In this document: positions 10,601-21,800 of the stretch, in pieces
Layout of the letters: every line of letters starts with the position of its first letter
Numbering within the stretch: the first letter of the stretch is position 1
NCBI RefSeq assembly: GCF_023091745.1
Contig: NC_068920.1
Coordinates: 147,341,622 to 147,405,621, forward strand
Direction of reading: 5' to 3'
Length of the DNA: 64,000 nucleotides
From: Budorcas taxicolor
Lineage: Eukaryota > Chordata > Mammalia > Artiodactyla > Bovidae
Program-made: the position numbers and the translations under genes
Notes under the pieces: generated by a model
The model's database searches: none
Seen by the model: only the letters and a program-made list of their open reading frames with translations
Told to the model about the DNA's origin: nothing

Positions 10601-13600
10601 GGAGGTGGGGTCATTTATCATCTCAGCTTTTAACTGAAGTTCACATGGTTTTAGCAGAGTGGACAAGGAGTTCTTGAGTATTTGGGGTTTTCTTTCTCTG
10701 CTCTGTCATTTTTGATAAGAGTTCAGAAATGGCCCAGGGTCTGGTGGAAGGTGGGTTGGGGTGAGGAATGGGTGGTGAAAGCTGCGGGAGCAAACTACTC
10801 ATAATGGTTGTGGAGCGAAATTATGTGTGGCTACTTGGTAGTGACAGTTTAGAAGTATTAGATTAGCTTTGTTAAGAAGTGGGCTGGCGGAGGGTGAATT
10901 ATTTTGGAGTTACATTGTTTGCGGGGGATAGGACAATGTCCTGCTGATTAAAAAGACTAAGGAGCCTTGTACCCAGAGATGTATCAGCTCGTTAACATCA
11001 GGAGCACACGGTTATAAGTAGGGGTCTGTCACTGGCCCTTGGAAACATTTAAAGCAGCCTCCTGAAAGAAACAGCTCTCTAGAAATCAAAAGGTGGCTTC
11101 TGACCCACCTGTTAGCTGGTGTCTAATTGGAAACCTACTACATTCAATTTGTTATACAAAATCCTTCTGCTTTTGGGATCACAGACAGCTCAGTCCATGC
11201 GAGGTGGTGAGAGCGGGAGAGGTGTAAAAGGGGATGTGGCAGCAGAAGGTCTGTTGTCTTCCTGCTGCTTTGAAATATTAAACACGTGGGCATCTTTGTA
11301 TTACATAAACCGATCTAAGAATGACCGCATAGTATTCCCTTACTGTGTCAGATGTTGTAAATCCTTTGTGGTACCTTGTACTGGCTGGACTTCATGACAC
11401 GTGGAGTTCTTCACCTGTTACCATCTGGTCCTGTCTGGCATTACTTCATCTACACTGGGGGAAAGCAAGCCTGGTCTTTTCTGGCTGAATGGGAGAGGTA
11501 GATCAGGTTTCCTGAATCTGGAAAGAAAGTTAAAGTTCGCACGGGAAAGTGGGAGAAGAAACCAAAAAAATAATCAAATGTCATATCCATTATAAAGGTG
11601 CTCAATCATTGTCAAGTTGACATTTTAGCTTTCTTCTTTTTGATGAAGCAGTGAAGGCTATTAATACTTAATTTATTCCTACTGAGATTTTATACATTTA
11701 GTACATTGTGAGTCACTGAGGGAAAGGTTAGTGAGAATTCAAGTTCTTTCGCATTGCATCAAAAAGTTTGCATTTAAAAATTTTTAATTTTTATTAAAGG
11801 TTTAGTTCTAATGATACAGTTGATTTCCTGTGTGAGGAGGGGTTAAAGATACCCTGTAATGCAGCTGTTTCTTTTGAAGTCTTATGATTTTTCCTTCACC
11901 TTTAGGACAAAGCAACAATTCAGACACCTGTGCAGAATTTCGAATAAAGTATGTTGGTGCCATTGAGAAACTGAAACTCTCAGAGGGGAAATGTCTTGAA
12001 GGGCCACTGGACCTGATAAATTATATAGATGTTGCTCAGGTAAAAAAAAAAAAAAACTTTTCTCAGATCCTGGGATGAATTTGTGGCTTTGGAGACAGAC
12101 GCCACTCTTCCAGTCTCTTCCCTGCTTCTCCTGAAGCCACGCTTTTATCACTGTTAAGGTGTCACTGAGTGCTGTGGTCAGAGGAGGGACCTGGGGACCG
12201 AGTCAAGGAGGAACACAGGACTTAGTTCCTCCCTTCAGACAGTGGTTTTTTACTCTTTCTGGGGCTGACTGAGGATGTCTCTTGTTTAAACGGGGAGCTG
12301 AGCGCAGAGTGAGTGCAACCACAGGCTTAGCTTTAGGACACTCTGGCAAGTCTTAACTGTGTCTCCATGGAACTGTTTCCAGTTATTTGAATGAGCAGTC
12401 TCATTCATGGTGTTGAACTCCCATCTCTCTATTCATACCCTGTCTCCAACAAGGATTGAGGTGAGGTGGGTTTCGATCCTGGCCGAGAAAATAAAAGAAT
12501 AAATTCATCACGAAGGAAAATTTAGAGTGAAATGAAGACAGAGGTGTCAGGTTTGTGCGTAAAGTATTGTGAGGTCGGTACTCTCAGCAGTGAAGGGAGT
12601 GGATGAGCTGGAAGCATGACGCTGGCCACAGTCAGTTGCTCCCCGAGTCTCTAGAAGATGGAACTACCCATCTTTGTGTTCATGAACAAAGGGATATTAT
12701 GGCAATGGGAAGATTTCCTTACCAAATTTGTAGAGTGTCAGTCACTCTCAAGATCATGTGGTTTCTTAACACACGGAGGTGAGCTTGGCTCACATGCCGT
12801 TTCATGGCCTCCTGAAGGAAGTCTCCTGTCTGAGGGGAAATCAGCCAGTCTAATCCGCTATTGACCAGGCAACTAACACGATTATCCCAGCATTTTACTC
12901 TGGAATCTATATAGTCATTCCAACATCGTGTAAGCAACAACTAATAGTCTCCTGAAAGTTTGCTAATAATGCTCCCCCCTGCCCACCCCCGTGACAGAGT
13001 ACACTAGGATTATTTTCACACCGACAGGGGCTGCTCAATCTCTCACAGCACTGTAAAATTGGGCTTGTCAGAACTTCACAACTGACAGTAGCATTGCTGT
13101 GGATTCTTGGAGTTGCTTTACCCTGTGTGAGAGGTGATAGGCATGGGGGTATGCTTGCGTGTGAGGACCCAAGAACTAAGGTCGGTGGACACCACTCATG
13201 ACTGTAATTTCTTCAGTGCAGGCAAACGGTTCCACAAAAACGTTGACCGTGTGGAACATCTACTGATGGTTGACAGTATTGTATTTATTTTAGAGAAGAC
13301 AAGTCAGGCACACTAAGCAGATAAAATGTAATCTGCTAGGAAAACCATCAGGCATTATCTGCTGTCTTCCTTGCTTCTGAAGAGCTCAAAATACTGATGG
13401 ATGTTTTCAAGAGCTGAAAAATCATTTGTCAAGCTGTATTTATTCGCCCAAAGTCCTGGGACACTGGGATGAACCAGACATATCAACACCTGGGTAGGAT
13501 ATAAACTGTTTGAGAACGGTTCCTACAATGTGTTTCCTATTATTTAACGTGCTGATGTTACTGTAAACTTTGGAAAAGGAGCCTTACATTTTTCTAGTGT

Positions 13601-15457
13601 AAATATATAAGCCCCACTGGTATCTGTGAGGAGTGTCAGTTTACAAACAAGAACCATGGAGTGCATGGATCTGTGTTCTGGTCAAATTTGTGGACTTCTT
13701 ACTAAAAAAAAAAAAAGTGAGGGTATTTCTTCTGCCTCTTTGGAGAGAAGAGGGCTGGGCTGTTGTGTGCCCCACATTCTTTAAAGGGTTGGGTTTGCGA
13801 TGGCCAGATGCTAAAATTGACTAATCAGAATCAAGAAGGAAACATCATTTTTTAAAATGTAATTTATTTTTACTTTAAAGCAAGATGGAAAGTTGCCCTT
13901 CGTTCCTCTGGAGGAAGAATTTATTATGGGAGTTTCCAAGTACGGTATAAAAGTGTCCACATCAGATCAGTATGTAAGTAATTTAATTAAAGGGGAAAGT
14001 GGGTTTTACATGTTGGGGAGTTCAGACCAGGAATGGCCTTCTTGTAGTTAGATCTGCTCCTGTTTGCAGAGTGGTTGGTTTGTCGTCATTCCTGGCAGCT
14101 GGCCTTAAAAAGTGACCAGTTTCCTAGGGTAGATGATTAGAGGCTTTTGCTTCTGCGTTGGGCCCAAGCCAGGGCTTCCCAGGTGGTGCTAGTGGCAAAG
14201 AGATGTAAGACACAAATACAGGAGATGTAAGACACAAAGCTTCGATCCCTGGGTCGGGAAGATCCCTTGGAGGAGGGCCTGGCAACCCGCTCCAGTATTC
14301 TTGCCGGGAGAATTCCATGGACAGAGGAGCCTGGCTTGTAGTCCGTAGGGTCTCAGAGTCAGACACGACTGAAGCAGTTTAGCACAGCACAGGGCCCAAG
14401 CCCACCCCCACCCCCCGCCCCACCCCACACCCACGGCTGGTCCATCATGCATTTTCAGCTTAGGATCCCACACCAATTCAGAGCAGCTGTCAGTTTGGTG
14501 TAGAAAACAGGGCCGTGAATTTAGATTGTCTCAGTCTTCTTAGAACTTAGTAAGAAGGCATGATTCTAAAGGCAAACTGGCCCCTAACCAAGCTCACCGG
14601 AATGTCCCTTTTGGTGAAGAACCTGTAAAAACTTATGTTCAGCTAGATAGATCCACGGATGGATACGTTCTGTTTAAAGCCTCACGGTAAATTCTGCACT
14701 GGAAAATGTGGACATGTGAAGAACTAGCACGGTCTTTCTTGCCCTGACCTCTGCAGGACGTTCTGCATCGGCATGCTCTGTATTTAATCATCCGGATGGT
14801 GTGTTATGATGACGGTCTCGGGGCAGGGAAGAGCTTACTGGCTCTGAAGACCACAGATGCGAGCAACCAAGAATACAGCCTGTGGGTTTACCAGTGCAAC
14901 AGCCTGGTAAGGTTTTCAGTCTCCTTGGTTACTCATTCGTCAAACCAAATTATTTAGATTTTTCGAAGGCAGAAGAGATGCTGTCTGCCACATTGTCTGA
15001 TACCTGGCATAACGGGAATGTGTGTATCAGACAGCAGGTCAGACAGCGGACCAGCCTGCTGCAGGCTGTGAGCTGTTAGCCCAGAAGCAGCACTTGTGCC
15101 ACATGAGTCAGTGCAAAGCAGGTGAGCGGAAGGGGTGTGTCCTCCACCGGCAGCCCCGCTTTCCTGCACCTCGTGGTCCTGACTCGTGAGGGTCCCTCCC
15201 AATGGCCGCGGGTCCTGTGTTACCGCATGCAGTTACTAAAGGGGCCCAGGAAGTGGTGACCCAGGCAGGCCATGTCCTGGACATCCCCACGCTGGCGGTG
15301 TGTAGATTTAGGACAGGTGTTAGGAGGGTCTGATCTAGTTGGGGAACAGACTGATTCTTTTACTGTATCTTTTCACTTAATATAGGAACAAGCACAAGCA
15401 ATCTGCAAAGTTTTATCCACTGCTTTCGACTCTGTATTGACTTCTGAGAAACCTTGA
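7595..15457 (+). CDS. ITGB1BP1: ITGB1BP1 (ICAP-1), complete coding region, six exons
   Basis: Joined CDS: 7595-7666, 10514-10592, 11906-12039, 13881-13973, 14757-14906, 15386-15457. It encodes 199 residues, close to the 200 of human ICAP-1 (one Asn fewer in the exon 4 Asn run). The protein binds the membrane-distal NPxY of the beta1-integrin tail and KRIT1, and regulates integrin activation and focal adhesions. Visible parts: a basic nuclear-localisation-like segment (residues 3-9, RKGKKRH), a Ser-rich N-terminus with RSST ending at Thr38 (the known CaMKII site), then a PTB domain from about residue 58 to the end. The hydrophobic NPxY-contact strand is at Leu134, Ile137 and Ile138. All junctions keep phase. 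Orientation is divergent from CPSF3 and convergent with ASAP2. Confidence 0.96.
8112..8322 (-). mobile_element. Bov-A2/Bov-tA SINE
   Basis: Reverse-oriented ruminant SINE: CTCAGTCGTATCCAACTC, CCATGGACTGTAG, GGGATCTTCCCAACAC and terminal CCACCAGGGAAGCCC blocks in order. Confidence 0.85.
9240..9434 (-). mobile_element. Bov-tA SINE
   Basis: Reverse-oriented copy from AGTCACTCAGTCGTGTCC to GAGCCACAGGGGAAGCCC with all internal blocks. Confidence 0.85.
9607..9741 (-). mobile_element. CHR-type SINE with target-site duplication
   Basis: A poly-T (the reversed A-tail) is followed by TTTGGCCAAGCTGTGCAGCC and ends ACCACCAGGGAACTCCC. AAAAAGTGA followed by T runs flanks both ends (from 9598 and from 9742), consistent with a target-site duplication. 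Confidence 0.8.
9990..10110 (+). repeat. MIR SINE relic
   Basis: ACCTTGGGTAAATCACTTCA followed by a diverged TCTGTGTC...TCATTTACTAAA core, typical of MIR. Confidence 0.5.
10514..10592 (+). CDS. ITGB1BP1: ITGB1BP1 coding exon 2
   Basis: Acceptor CTCAG ends at 10513 and donor GTACGG begins at 10593. Codes residues 25-50 (SVDSSLGGLSRSSTVASLD onward) plus the first base of Gly51. Contains the CaMKII consensus R-S-S-T38. Confidence 0.95.
10593..11905 (+). other. ITGB1BP1: ITGB1BP1 intron
   Basis: Unique AT-rich intronic sequence. No clear repeat or gene is seen. Confidence 0.5.
11906..12039 (+). CDS. ITGB1BP1: ITGB1BP1 coding exon 3
   Basis: Acceptor CCTTTAG ends at 11905 and the donor is GTAAAA followed by a long A run (12040 on). 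Codes residues 51-95, the start of the PTB domain (CAEFRIKYVGAIEKL, then DLINYIDVAQ). Human has one more Asn in the SNN run and Gly where this copy has Cys80. Confidence 0.95.
12040..13880 (+). other. ITGB1BP1: ITGB1BP1 intron
   Basis: Mostly unique intronic sequence with short A runs. No gene or recent transposon is recognised. Confidence 0.5.
13881..13973 (+). CDS. ITGB1BP1: ITGB1BP1 coding exon 4
   Basis: Acceptor TTTAAAG ends at 13880 and donor GTAAGT begins at 13974. Codes residues 96-126 (QDGKLPFVPLEEEFIMGVSK onward), central PTB strands. Phase 0 at both ends. Confidence 0.95.
14173..14390 (+). mobile_element. Bov-tA SINE with internal small duplication
   Basis: Begins GGGCTTCCCAGGTGGTGC and ends AGACACGACTGAAGCAG. 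GATGTAAGACACAAA occurs twice (about 14203 and 14224), a local duplication inside the element. Confidence 0.85.
14757..14906 (+). CDS. ITGB1BP1: ITGB1BP1 coding exon 5 (symmetrical, skippable)
   Basis: Acceptor CTGCAG ends at 14756 and donor GTAAGG begins at 14907. It is exactly 150 nt, phase 0 at both ends, and codes residues 127-176, including the integrin-contact strand HALYLIIRMV. Skipping it would remove 50 residues, which matches the known short ICAP-1 beta isoform (150 aa in human) that lacks integrin binding. Confidence 0.95.
15386..15457 (+). CDS. ITGB1BP1: ITGB1BP1 last coding exon
   Basis: Acceptor AATATAG ends at 15385. Codes EQAQAICKVLSTAFDSVLTS then EKP and TGA at 15455-15457, the C-terminal PTB helix. 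Confidence 0.95.
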   Translation, partial: EQAQAICKVLSTAFDSVLTSEKP

Positions 15458-16128
15458 ATTCTGCAGTCAAGGGGAAAGTAAGCTTCATGTTCAGCTGTTT
15501 TCTCAATAGTTTGTTTCCAGTCTGCAGTGTTGAACTGTTAACGGAAATATGAGCGATCTTTTGCTCTCAATTTTCTGAAGGAAATGCAAGTGTATAAAAT
15601 ACCAGTCATTTGTTTTTCTAGTAAAATGTGTCTTATTTAACAGGGAATTAACTCACTGAAGTTACCTACCTACTGGGACTAAAAGAGCAACATCATTTGT
15701 TGCTTTTAGACACAAATCAGCCTAATGACTTTTATGTGTTACAGAAGCACCCTAGGTGAGTAATGAACATGGAGAACTTTCTGAGGAAGACCCAGGCCAC
15801 CTGTCCCAGCACTGGCTGGTGATGCAGTCTCACCAGCTCGGAGCTCTAAGTAGGCAGAGGTCTGGTCCAGGGACCCACGAATCAGGCTGGTTTGAAACAG
15901 TGATGTTGTCAACTCAAGTCACAAAAAGGGAAACTTTAAAAGGTGTATTGTCAGGATAACCTGTTAGCAAACCACAATATAAACCACAGTAATTATCTTT
16001 GAAAACCCTCAAAGATTACTGATCATGTTAGAAGTCATACACTATGAAGAATTTCATGTTCAGTAGACTAGTGTATTTTTTTTTTTTTTAAGACTTTTTA
16101 TATACAGTGCTTTACTAAAGACTAAAGG

Positions 16129-16340
16129 GGGCTTCCCAGGTGGCGCTAGAGAACTTGCCTGCCAATTCAGGAGACGAAAGAGACATGGTAGTTCGATCCC
16201 TGGGTCGGGAAGATCCCCTTGAGGAGGGCATGACAACCGACTCCAGTATTCTTGCCTGGAAAATTCCATGGACAGAGGAGCCTGGTGAGGTACAGTCCAT
16301 GGGTTTGCAAAGAGTCAGACTGAAGCAACTGAACACTCAA
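16129..16340 (+). mobile_element. Bov-tA SINE
   Basis: GGGCTTCCCAGGTGGCGC to GAGTCAGACTGAAGCAAC with the TTCGATCCCTGGGTCGGGAA box-B region. It sits in the convergent 3' end region and may be transcribed as part of the ITGB1BP1 3' UTR. Confidence 0.85.
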
Positions 16341-16382
16341 AAGATTAAAAACATGAAAAACATCATGTCCGTTTAAAAGTAT

Positions 16383-16388
16383 TTTATT
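16383..16388 (-). terminator. ASAP2: Candidate distal ASAP2 poly(A) signal
   Basis: AATAAA on the minus strand about 2.4 kb after the ASAP2 stop, a distance similar to the long 3' UTR known for ASAP2. More proximal minus-strand AATAAA hexamers lie at 17516-17521 and 17622-17632. Confidence 0.35.
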
Positions 16389-18765
16389 TTTTTCCAGTCA
16401 GATGACTAGTTAACAAGAAGAGTAAACTTATTAAACATGCTCTAATTAGGACAATGAAAATAACTGATTTAGGTTATACAATATATACAGTTGCGCTGCA
16501 ACTAGATGGAAATAATTGAGTGAATGAATTGAATATCATACATCTCAGATAGCATCCAGGCTGCAGTCGTGGTTCCCAACCTTCACAGATCACACGCTAA
16601 CCATTAGTCCGTGGACAGATTTCTGAGTCGCCATCCCTAGAGGTCAGACCTGATGGAGGATGGCATGCCAATGCCAGAATCCTGCAGCTGAGGTCACAAA
16701 ACGTAAACTTTAAATATAAATAGATTATCTACAGTGTTTTCCTTTTTCTCAGTTGCTTTTTTTTTTTAATTTGCAAAGAGCAAATAACTAGGAAAGGACA
16801 TCATTAGTAGGGAAGTTGATATAATTTCTCCTCCGGCAAGAGTAATATTAATTACTGCACAATAGCACCACCAAATTGTAGACTGGGAAAATATTTCCTA
16901 GGTATTTATGTATGTACCAGTGACCCTGATGGATCAGTTTGGGACTGGTGCTCCACTGTTGATATGGATCAACTTTAACTCCTTATATAGCTGGCACCAA
17001 GTAGGCAAAAGGCTGATTGAGTATAAGGTACAGATGTGGGAGGGCTGTGCTAAAATATACATATGAAGTGCACTGTGCAAAACATCTGTTTACGTTCTTC
17101 AATCTATGAGAGAATTAACTGAATGAAGGGTTCAAAAACAGAAATGAACAAGTAGTGAAAACAGATGTAGTGCTTAAAAAAAGAGAAATAAAGACTGTAA
17201 TTACAGATCTAACACATTTTTACCCGGAACTTTGAAAGGCAAAAAACGCAATTGCCATACATCATCATAAAACATTCCAGTTTGTTCTGTCTTCCTTTAT
17301 AATATCAATGAAAAAAAAAAAACACCAATGAAATTAAAAAAAAAAAAGCTCTACACTCACATGAGTCTTGCATAATAAAGACAGGCTGCTTCAATCAAAT
17401 GTACCATCTGCTACTGCTAGGTCGACATGCAGAAACAGCATCGTCGCCTTGCTTTCCAAGCCTATCCTTAAATTTACCGCTTTTGGTAAAAATCTAAGTG
17501 GGCATCACATGCCTATTTATTCTCAGAGAGCGCCAAATTTTTCAGCATACCTACTCTGAATCTTACGCTCACCATGAATAAGTAGAGGTATGATAGTCAA
17601 GTTCATTAAACCTAATGAATTTTTATTTTATTGTATATAACCTAACCCCTACCCCCCTGCCCCCAGTAGCTTAAGTTTAAGAATGATATGATGGACTTCA
17701 ACAGGAAATCCGGATGTCTGGGGTTATTTTATTACCTGGGACCTACAGATTTCTGATATGTTCGTGATTACAAACAAGTGGACAGATTAAATTGCAAGAC
17801 AGTGTAACTACCATTCCTGTTGGTATATTCTATAAGTACAAGACACTAAATCGAGGAAACGTTCTCTCGAGCTAGGAGGGAAGGCAGCGGTACACTCGAC
17901 AGGAAACAGCGAGGACTTGGTGACGGTACTCTGGCTGCAACCAGGGGGCTCGAGAAAGCGAATCCCAGGACACCTAAAGCGCATAAACTAGCTTGAAGAA
18001 CCGTGTTGCAATCCGTCATCTTTAGTTTTCAACCGAATTCAGGAAATGCAGTTTTATACAATCTGGAGCTGACGTAGGCCATAGCAAACCATCTCTAGTT
18101 GGCTTAGGTGGGCTTGTTCACAATAGTTTACACACTCATGCAGGATACAATGACAGCTGCAACCTCACACACCAGGTGCTGGAAAATACAACGCTTACGT
18201 GTACACTCCCAAGTTGCTTTAAATGTTGGGTGGATTTCAAAGGAAATCTTTCAAGGTATCTTTAAAAAAAAAAGTCTTTCAAGGTGAACTGAAGCATTTT
18301 ATCTAGAAAGTGCAGGTTAGCTGCAGAATTGGAAAGCAAAAGTTTACTGGCTTTCTAAAAAGAATAACTGTGCTAAAGGTCACCAACTAAAGAAATGGGC
18401 CAAGAAAAGCAGGACGCATTTCTTCCCAACACTCAAAACTTATTTTGAGGTTCAGCTAATGCTGTAGATTCAGGCTTGATTATGTAGTTAAAATCACTTT
18501 TCAGAAAAAAAAAGAAATCACTTTTCAGTTCACCTCTTAGGAAATTGAGTTTTTCCTAATAAAAGTATAGCAATGTTTCATGAAAAACACAAAATATAAA
18601 AACAATTCATTGATATATATATAAATTGCCTTTTGAGTTTATAAAGCAGAACAGTGGCATCAGAGAAAGTGGATACAAGTCATGAAACAGGTTATCTGGC
18701 AAGAGTACTGGTACCAAAAATGAAACAGGACATGACTTTTAAAAGTGTTTTTCTTCAGTAGCGAT
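16389..18765 (-). other. ASAP2: ASAP2 3' UTR (extent inferred)
   Basis: AT-rich, largely repeat-free sequence downstream of the ASAP2 stop on the minus strand, with short A/T runs. Freedom from SINEs over 2 kb fits UTR rather than intron. If both distal poly(A) signals are used, it overlaps the ITGB1BP1 3' UTR. Confidence 0.45.
17187..17192 (+). terminator. ITGB1BP1: Candidate ITGB1BP1 poly(A) signal
   Basis: Canonical AATAAA about 1.7 kb after the ITGB1BP1 stop. Chosen by position and strand only. Confidence 0.35.
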
Positions 18766-18840
18766 TCAGTCAGCAATAAAGTGCACAAAAGACACAGGAA
18801 ACGCTCCCTTGCGACTCGGATCTCCGTCAATGTGGCCGAT
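18766..18840 (-). CDS. ASAP2: ASAP2 last coding exon (SH3 end)
   Basis: Acceptor TTATTTCAG, then IGHIDGDPSRKGAFPVSFVH to FIAD and TGA (18768-18766). This is the second half of the SH3 domain, with the conserved G-x-FP-x-x-FV signature. Confidence 0.95.
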   Translation of the reverse strand: MGHIDGDPSRKGAFPVSFVHFIAD

Positions 18841-21800
18841 CTGAAATAAATACAAGGTTAGGTGGTTATAAAAATTCCAAATGCTGGAAACTCTGAAGGA
18901 CATTTTAGCATTTGGAGGGGGAAAAAAAAATCTGTCTGGAAGAACTTCTGGGAAAGAATTACTTGGGTAAAACATCTAAACTGTTTTTTCTTCCACTCAC
19001 ATTTCAAACAGTCCCAGCCTACTACTCAGAACTCCTGTTCAAGGGCAGTTGGTGCCCTCAAAGATGCCCCCACCACAGTCCTGGCAGTCTTGGAGGGCAC
19101 ACAGGACAGGATCTGACCACCACCCCATCTGTGTTTTTGTTTTTTTAATAGACGAAGGGACTGAATGTCAGAAGTTTGTGAGCTTCAGAGTCACAGAAAG
19201 TGGCAAACGCGAGGGAGCCCTATTTAAATGTAGGCAAGCATTTATAAGACTTCAGTAAACCATTCACTTTTGCTCTGGGAAAATATGTAAGTTCTATATC
19301 AAGTCTGATCTCAATGATGTAAATTAAGTAGGTAAGTAAAAGTCTAAAAGAAAAGCACCAAAATTTAAATGTGTGTATGTGTGTGGTTTTTTTTTTTTTT
19401 AATGAGTGGAGGAGCCCTGGAGGTAACGGGCAGCATTTCCATACTTGATACTTTAAAATATATATATATATATATAGAAAAACTGAAGAGTTATCTTATT
19501 CTTTTGGCCATGCCATGCGACTTGCAGGATTAGTTCCCTGACCAGGGATTGAACCAGGGGCCATGGCAGTGAAAAACACCAAGTTCTACCCCCTAGGCCA
19601 CCAGGGAACACCATACCATATATTTCTATTAAAAAAAGGCTGAGAGGCTGGCTGTGACTTCAGGTTTCCACTGTCCACTCACTGGGCTTCCCTGGTGATT
19701 CAGGGGAAAAAGAACCGGTCTGCCAAAGCAGGAGATAGAAGAAACCCAGGTGTGATCCCTGGGTCGGGATGATCCCCTGGAGAAGAAAATGGCAACCCAC
19801 TTCTGTATTCTTGCCTGGGAAATCCCATAGACAGAGGAGCCTGGCGGGCTTCAGTCCATGGGGTCGCAGAGAGTCAGACACGACTTACTAAGCACACATC
19901 CACTGCTGGTCAGAATCTAAAGTTTAAAAAGCACCGATCTGTCGTTGCACTGCGCAGGCAGCAGCCCAAGACTCCCAAGGCCACATCCTCCTCGCAGACC
20001 CTCAGGTGTACTCTGGAAGCTGTAGCCCACGTGGCCCGCCCACCCAAGGGGGATCGCCTCGGAAGTGGCGGGAAACACCCCCTCAGGCCCAGACTCACCC
20101 ACCACTCCTGGTCCTCCTCGCCATCCACGATGATCACATCCCCCTCGGAGAACGTCAACTCATCGGGGTTGTCGGCCACGCAGTTGTACAGGGCTTTGAC
20201 CCGCTTGGGCTTCAGCTTGGTCTGCGTCAAGGAGAAGGGGGCTCAGAGCTCAGTGTGTGGGAAGACACACGTGCTCAGGGGGGAACCAGGCTGCCTTGCT
20301 TTCAATGGGTCCCTGGGGCCTGCAAGCGTGCAGGCCTGTGTACCCACCCGGGTACCCAACTTGGGGAGGCTCAGTGCAGCTGGTGGCAGGGGAACTTCCT
20401 GGAGGAGGCCAGCCCAGGGAAGAGAGTGACAGCCTAGTGTGCAGACAGGGGTCGATCCTGGAGCCAGCCCCTCAGCTGTGAGCTCTGGGCCACGTCCGGC
20501 TTAGATGTGAGCCCTTGGAGGATAACCCGCACGCTCCTGGCCAGAGCAGAGAGGCAGAAAAGAAGAGGCTCGTCCACTCACCGTCTGGGACTTCCTGGGC
20601 ATAGGCGCGGGGGGCTGCATGACCACGGCATTGGACAGAGGACCCAGAGTGTCTGTTCCAGAGAGGTCCACTGCTTTAGGGCCAAAATGAATCAACTTCA
20701 CAATATGCCCCCTCAGCCATCACCATGAGACAGAACCAACGTAACAGCCATTGTGTCAGATTCACAAGGCAGGTTTCCTGGGTTTTGCTAATCATTGACA
20801 GGAAGTCCCCTGAAGGCCAAAGAAACTTGTGACTTCCCTGTGGCCTTTGTAGAGTGTGCTGGCCTGCAGCTGTCACCATGGAGCAGAAGCTATAACCTCC
20901 TCTACTGACCAGCACCCCCATCCCCTGCCAGGCCCCCCACCCACCCCCAGTGACAGAAGGGGAGTGGAATGTGGGGTATGGTACTCAGCAGCCCCGGGAA
21001 CGAGGGCATCAGGGGCTCTGCAGGGGGCAGGGTGGCTGCCCTGCCCTGGACAGGACAGCTGGGCCAGGAGACAGGGCTGACCGCAACAGGACACATACCC
21101 AACTCTGCCCTCACAGACCAGTTCACGTGAAATAATTACCAGGTCCTCTCGGCTGGCCTTTGTTAATCAGTGGGCTTGACTTGTCAGGCCTACAAAGAAG
21201 GGGAAATAGTGTCACTGGTACATGCGTGCATGCTAAGTTGCTCAGTCGTGTCCGACTTTGTGCGACCCCACAGACTGTAACCCACCAGACTCCTCTGTCC
21301 ATAGGATTCTCCAGGCCAGAATACTCGAGTGGGTTGCCATGCCCTTCTCCAGGGGCTCTTCCTGACCCAGGGATCGAACCCACGTCACTTACGTCTCCTG
21401 CATCGGCAGGCGGGTTCTTGACCATGAGCACCCCCTGGGCAGCCAAGAGTCACTGGTACAGGAAGCCTGAAAGGCACGTGACTGCCCTACCTCACTCCCT
21501 GTTCTATGGGACCTGTGTTCAAACTGAAAACGGGCAAGCTAATTTTATCAACTGCCAATCCAAATTAATTCTTTTTCTCTTGGAAAAAGAAAGAATGAGA
21601 GACCCAGAGGACAGCGCTAGACCCCAGCGGTTCCTGATTCCAAAACTAGGCTCCTCCGGGGACTCTCCTGTCCTATGTGAGTCTGCAGCCGACACCCTGG
21701 GTCTGGGCAGGAAGCTGGGCACTGAGAATCAGCTCTGCCTCTGACGTTCCCGTCCCACGCGGCCCAGGTCTCCTCCTGTGTCAGGTGGGGCTAGATTAAT

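Larger units (their letters stand above)
15458..17215 (+). other. ITGB1BP1: ITGB1BP1 3' UTR and downstream (end approximate)
   Basis: AT-rich sequence after the stop, interrupted by a Bov-tA SINE at 16129-16340. An AATAAA at 17187-17192 is the clearest candidate poly(A) signal on this strand. The true cleavage site is not determinable from sequence. Confidence 0.45.
18841..20098 (-). other. ASAP2: ASAP2 intron
   Basis: Contains a short TA run (about 19457-19475), a CHR SINE and a Bov-tA SINE, listed separately. The rest is unique. Confidence 0.5.
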
